Assembly (NCBI GenBank): GCA_937873345.1
Contig: CALMRL010000261.1
Coordinates: 1-6,789, forward strand
Direction: 5' to 3'
DNA length: 6,789 nucleotides
Origin: an uncultured Beijerinckiaceae bacterium
GTDB taxonomy: Bacteria > Pseudomonadota > Alphaproteobacteria > Rhizobiales > Beijerinckiaceae
Shown here: in pieces, positions 6,227-6,789 of the stretch
How positions within the stretch are numbered: the stretch's first letter is position 1
How the letters are laid out: every line of letters starts with the position of its first letter
Made by a program: the position numbers and the translations under genes
Notes under the pieces: model-generated
What the model was told of the DNA's origin: nothing
Databases searched by the model: none
What the model saw: the letters and a program-made list of their open reading frames with translations, nothing else

Positions 6227-6789
6227 ATGATCACGCTCTACACCTGGTCGACGCCGAACGGCCGCAAGGCTTCCATTATGCTGGAGGAGTGCGGGCTGCC
6301 CTACACGGTGCGTCCGGTCGACATCGGCAAGGGCGAGCAGCACGATCCCGCCTTCCTCGCGATCTCGCCCAACAACAAGATCCCAGCGATCGTCGACGAC
6401 GAGGCCGGCCCGCTGGCGATCTTTGAAAGCGGCGCCATCCTGCACTACCTCGCCGACAAGACCGGCCGCTTCCTCGCGCCCTCCGGCCCGGAGCGTTGGT
6501 CGGCGCTGCAGTGGATGCACTGGCAGATCGGCGGGCTCGGGCCGATGCTCGGCCAGCTCGGCTACTTCGCCCTGTACGCCGAGGAGAAGCTGCCCGCCGC
6601 CATCGCCCGCTTCACCAAGGAGGCCGACCGTCTCCTCGGCGTGATGGAGCGGCGGCTGGCGACGGTGCCCTACCTCGCGGGTGAGCACTACTCGATCGCC
6701 GACATCAGCTGCTACGCCTGGACGCGCGGCGCGGTGGAGCGGATGGCGGAGCCGCTGAAGGAGACGCTGGCGAAGGTGCCGCACGTCAC
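6227..6789 (+). CDS. Glutathione S-transferase / disulfide-bond oxidoreductase, nu class (YfcG-like), 3' end outside window
   Basis: The reading frame runs from ATG 6227 to the window end: 187 complete codons and no stop. The thioredoxin-fold half has MITLYTWSTPNGRK, with T9 and N11 as in E. coli YfcG where these residues, rather than a Cys or Ser, organise glutathione. The cis-Pro motif NNKIPAIVD (P53) and the glutathione-contacting ESGAI (E67, S68) follow. The helical half has the nu-class RWSALQWMHWQIGGLGPMLGQ pattern (90-110) and the N-capping SIADISCYAW (156-165). E. coli YfcG has GSH-dependent disulfide reductase activity and weak classical transferase activity; the same is inferred here. 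Relatives are about 205-235 residues, so a few tens of residues are missing. It starts 40 bases after the methyltransferase stop and is probably co-transcribed. The start is preceded only by a weak purine stretch (6212-6220). Confidence 0.9.
   Translation, partial: MITLYTWSTPNGRKASIMLEECGLPYTVRPVDIGKGEQHDPAFLAISPNNKIPAIVDDEAGPLAIFESGAILHYLADKTGRFLAPSGPERWSALQWMHWQIGGLGPMLGQLGYFALYAEEKLPAAIARFTKEADRLLGVMERRLATVPYLAGEHYSIADISCYAWTRGAVERMAEPLKETLAKVPHV

Noticed and set aside
1..6789. Phage, transposon, CRISPR, toxin-antitoxin or tRNA signals
   Set aside because: No transposase or integrase motifs, no regularly spaced repeats, no tRNA-like cloverleaf and no small paired ORFs were seen; composition is even across the window.

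Overview
The window is about 6.8 kb of GC-rich DNA with every supportable gene on the + strand. The TolR N-terminus, the long Pro/Lys/Glu-rich TolA, the esterase tail and the palindromic intergenic repeats fit an alphaproteobacterium, most likely of the Hyphomicrobiales (Rhizobiales). That placement rests on my recognition of protein styles, not a database search, and I do not name a genus.

Layout. 1-171 is the C-terminal tail of a PHB-depolymerase-like esterase. 352-4514 is a tol cluster in the order tolQ, tolR, tolA, tolB. tolQ-tolR-tolA are closely spaced. tolB is set apart by a 205-base gap filled with C/G-rich hairpins that look like a composite REP-type intergenic repeat. 4593-5210 is a four-helix cytochrome b561. 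5326-6186 is a class I SAM-dependent methyltransferase of unknown substrate. 6227-6789 is the first ~187 residues of a glutathione S-transferase-like protein of the nu/YfcG type, cut by the window edge.

How the genes work together. TolQ and TolR form the inner-membrane, proton-driven motor. TolA is anchored in the inner membrane and spans the periplasm on a long proline-rich stalk. TolB is the periplasmic beta-propeller that normally connects TolA action to the lipoprotein Pal. Together they pull the outer membrane inward at division and keep the envelope intact. The usual partners pal and cpoB (ybgF) are not downstream of tolB, and ybgC is not upstream of tolQ. The cluster therefore covers the motor, stalk and propeller but not the outer-membrane anchor, which must be encoded elsewhere if the system is complete. 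The b561, methyltransferase and GST genes have no evident link to Tol function.

Nothing here looks like an undescribed system. The points most worth checking are the absence of pal, the repeat inserted between tolA and tolB, a pyrimidine-rich stretch that could mask the b561 ribosome binding site, and a twin-arginine-like TolB signal peptide.
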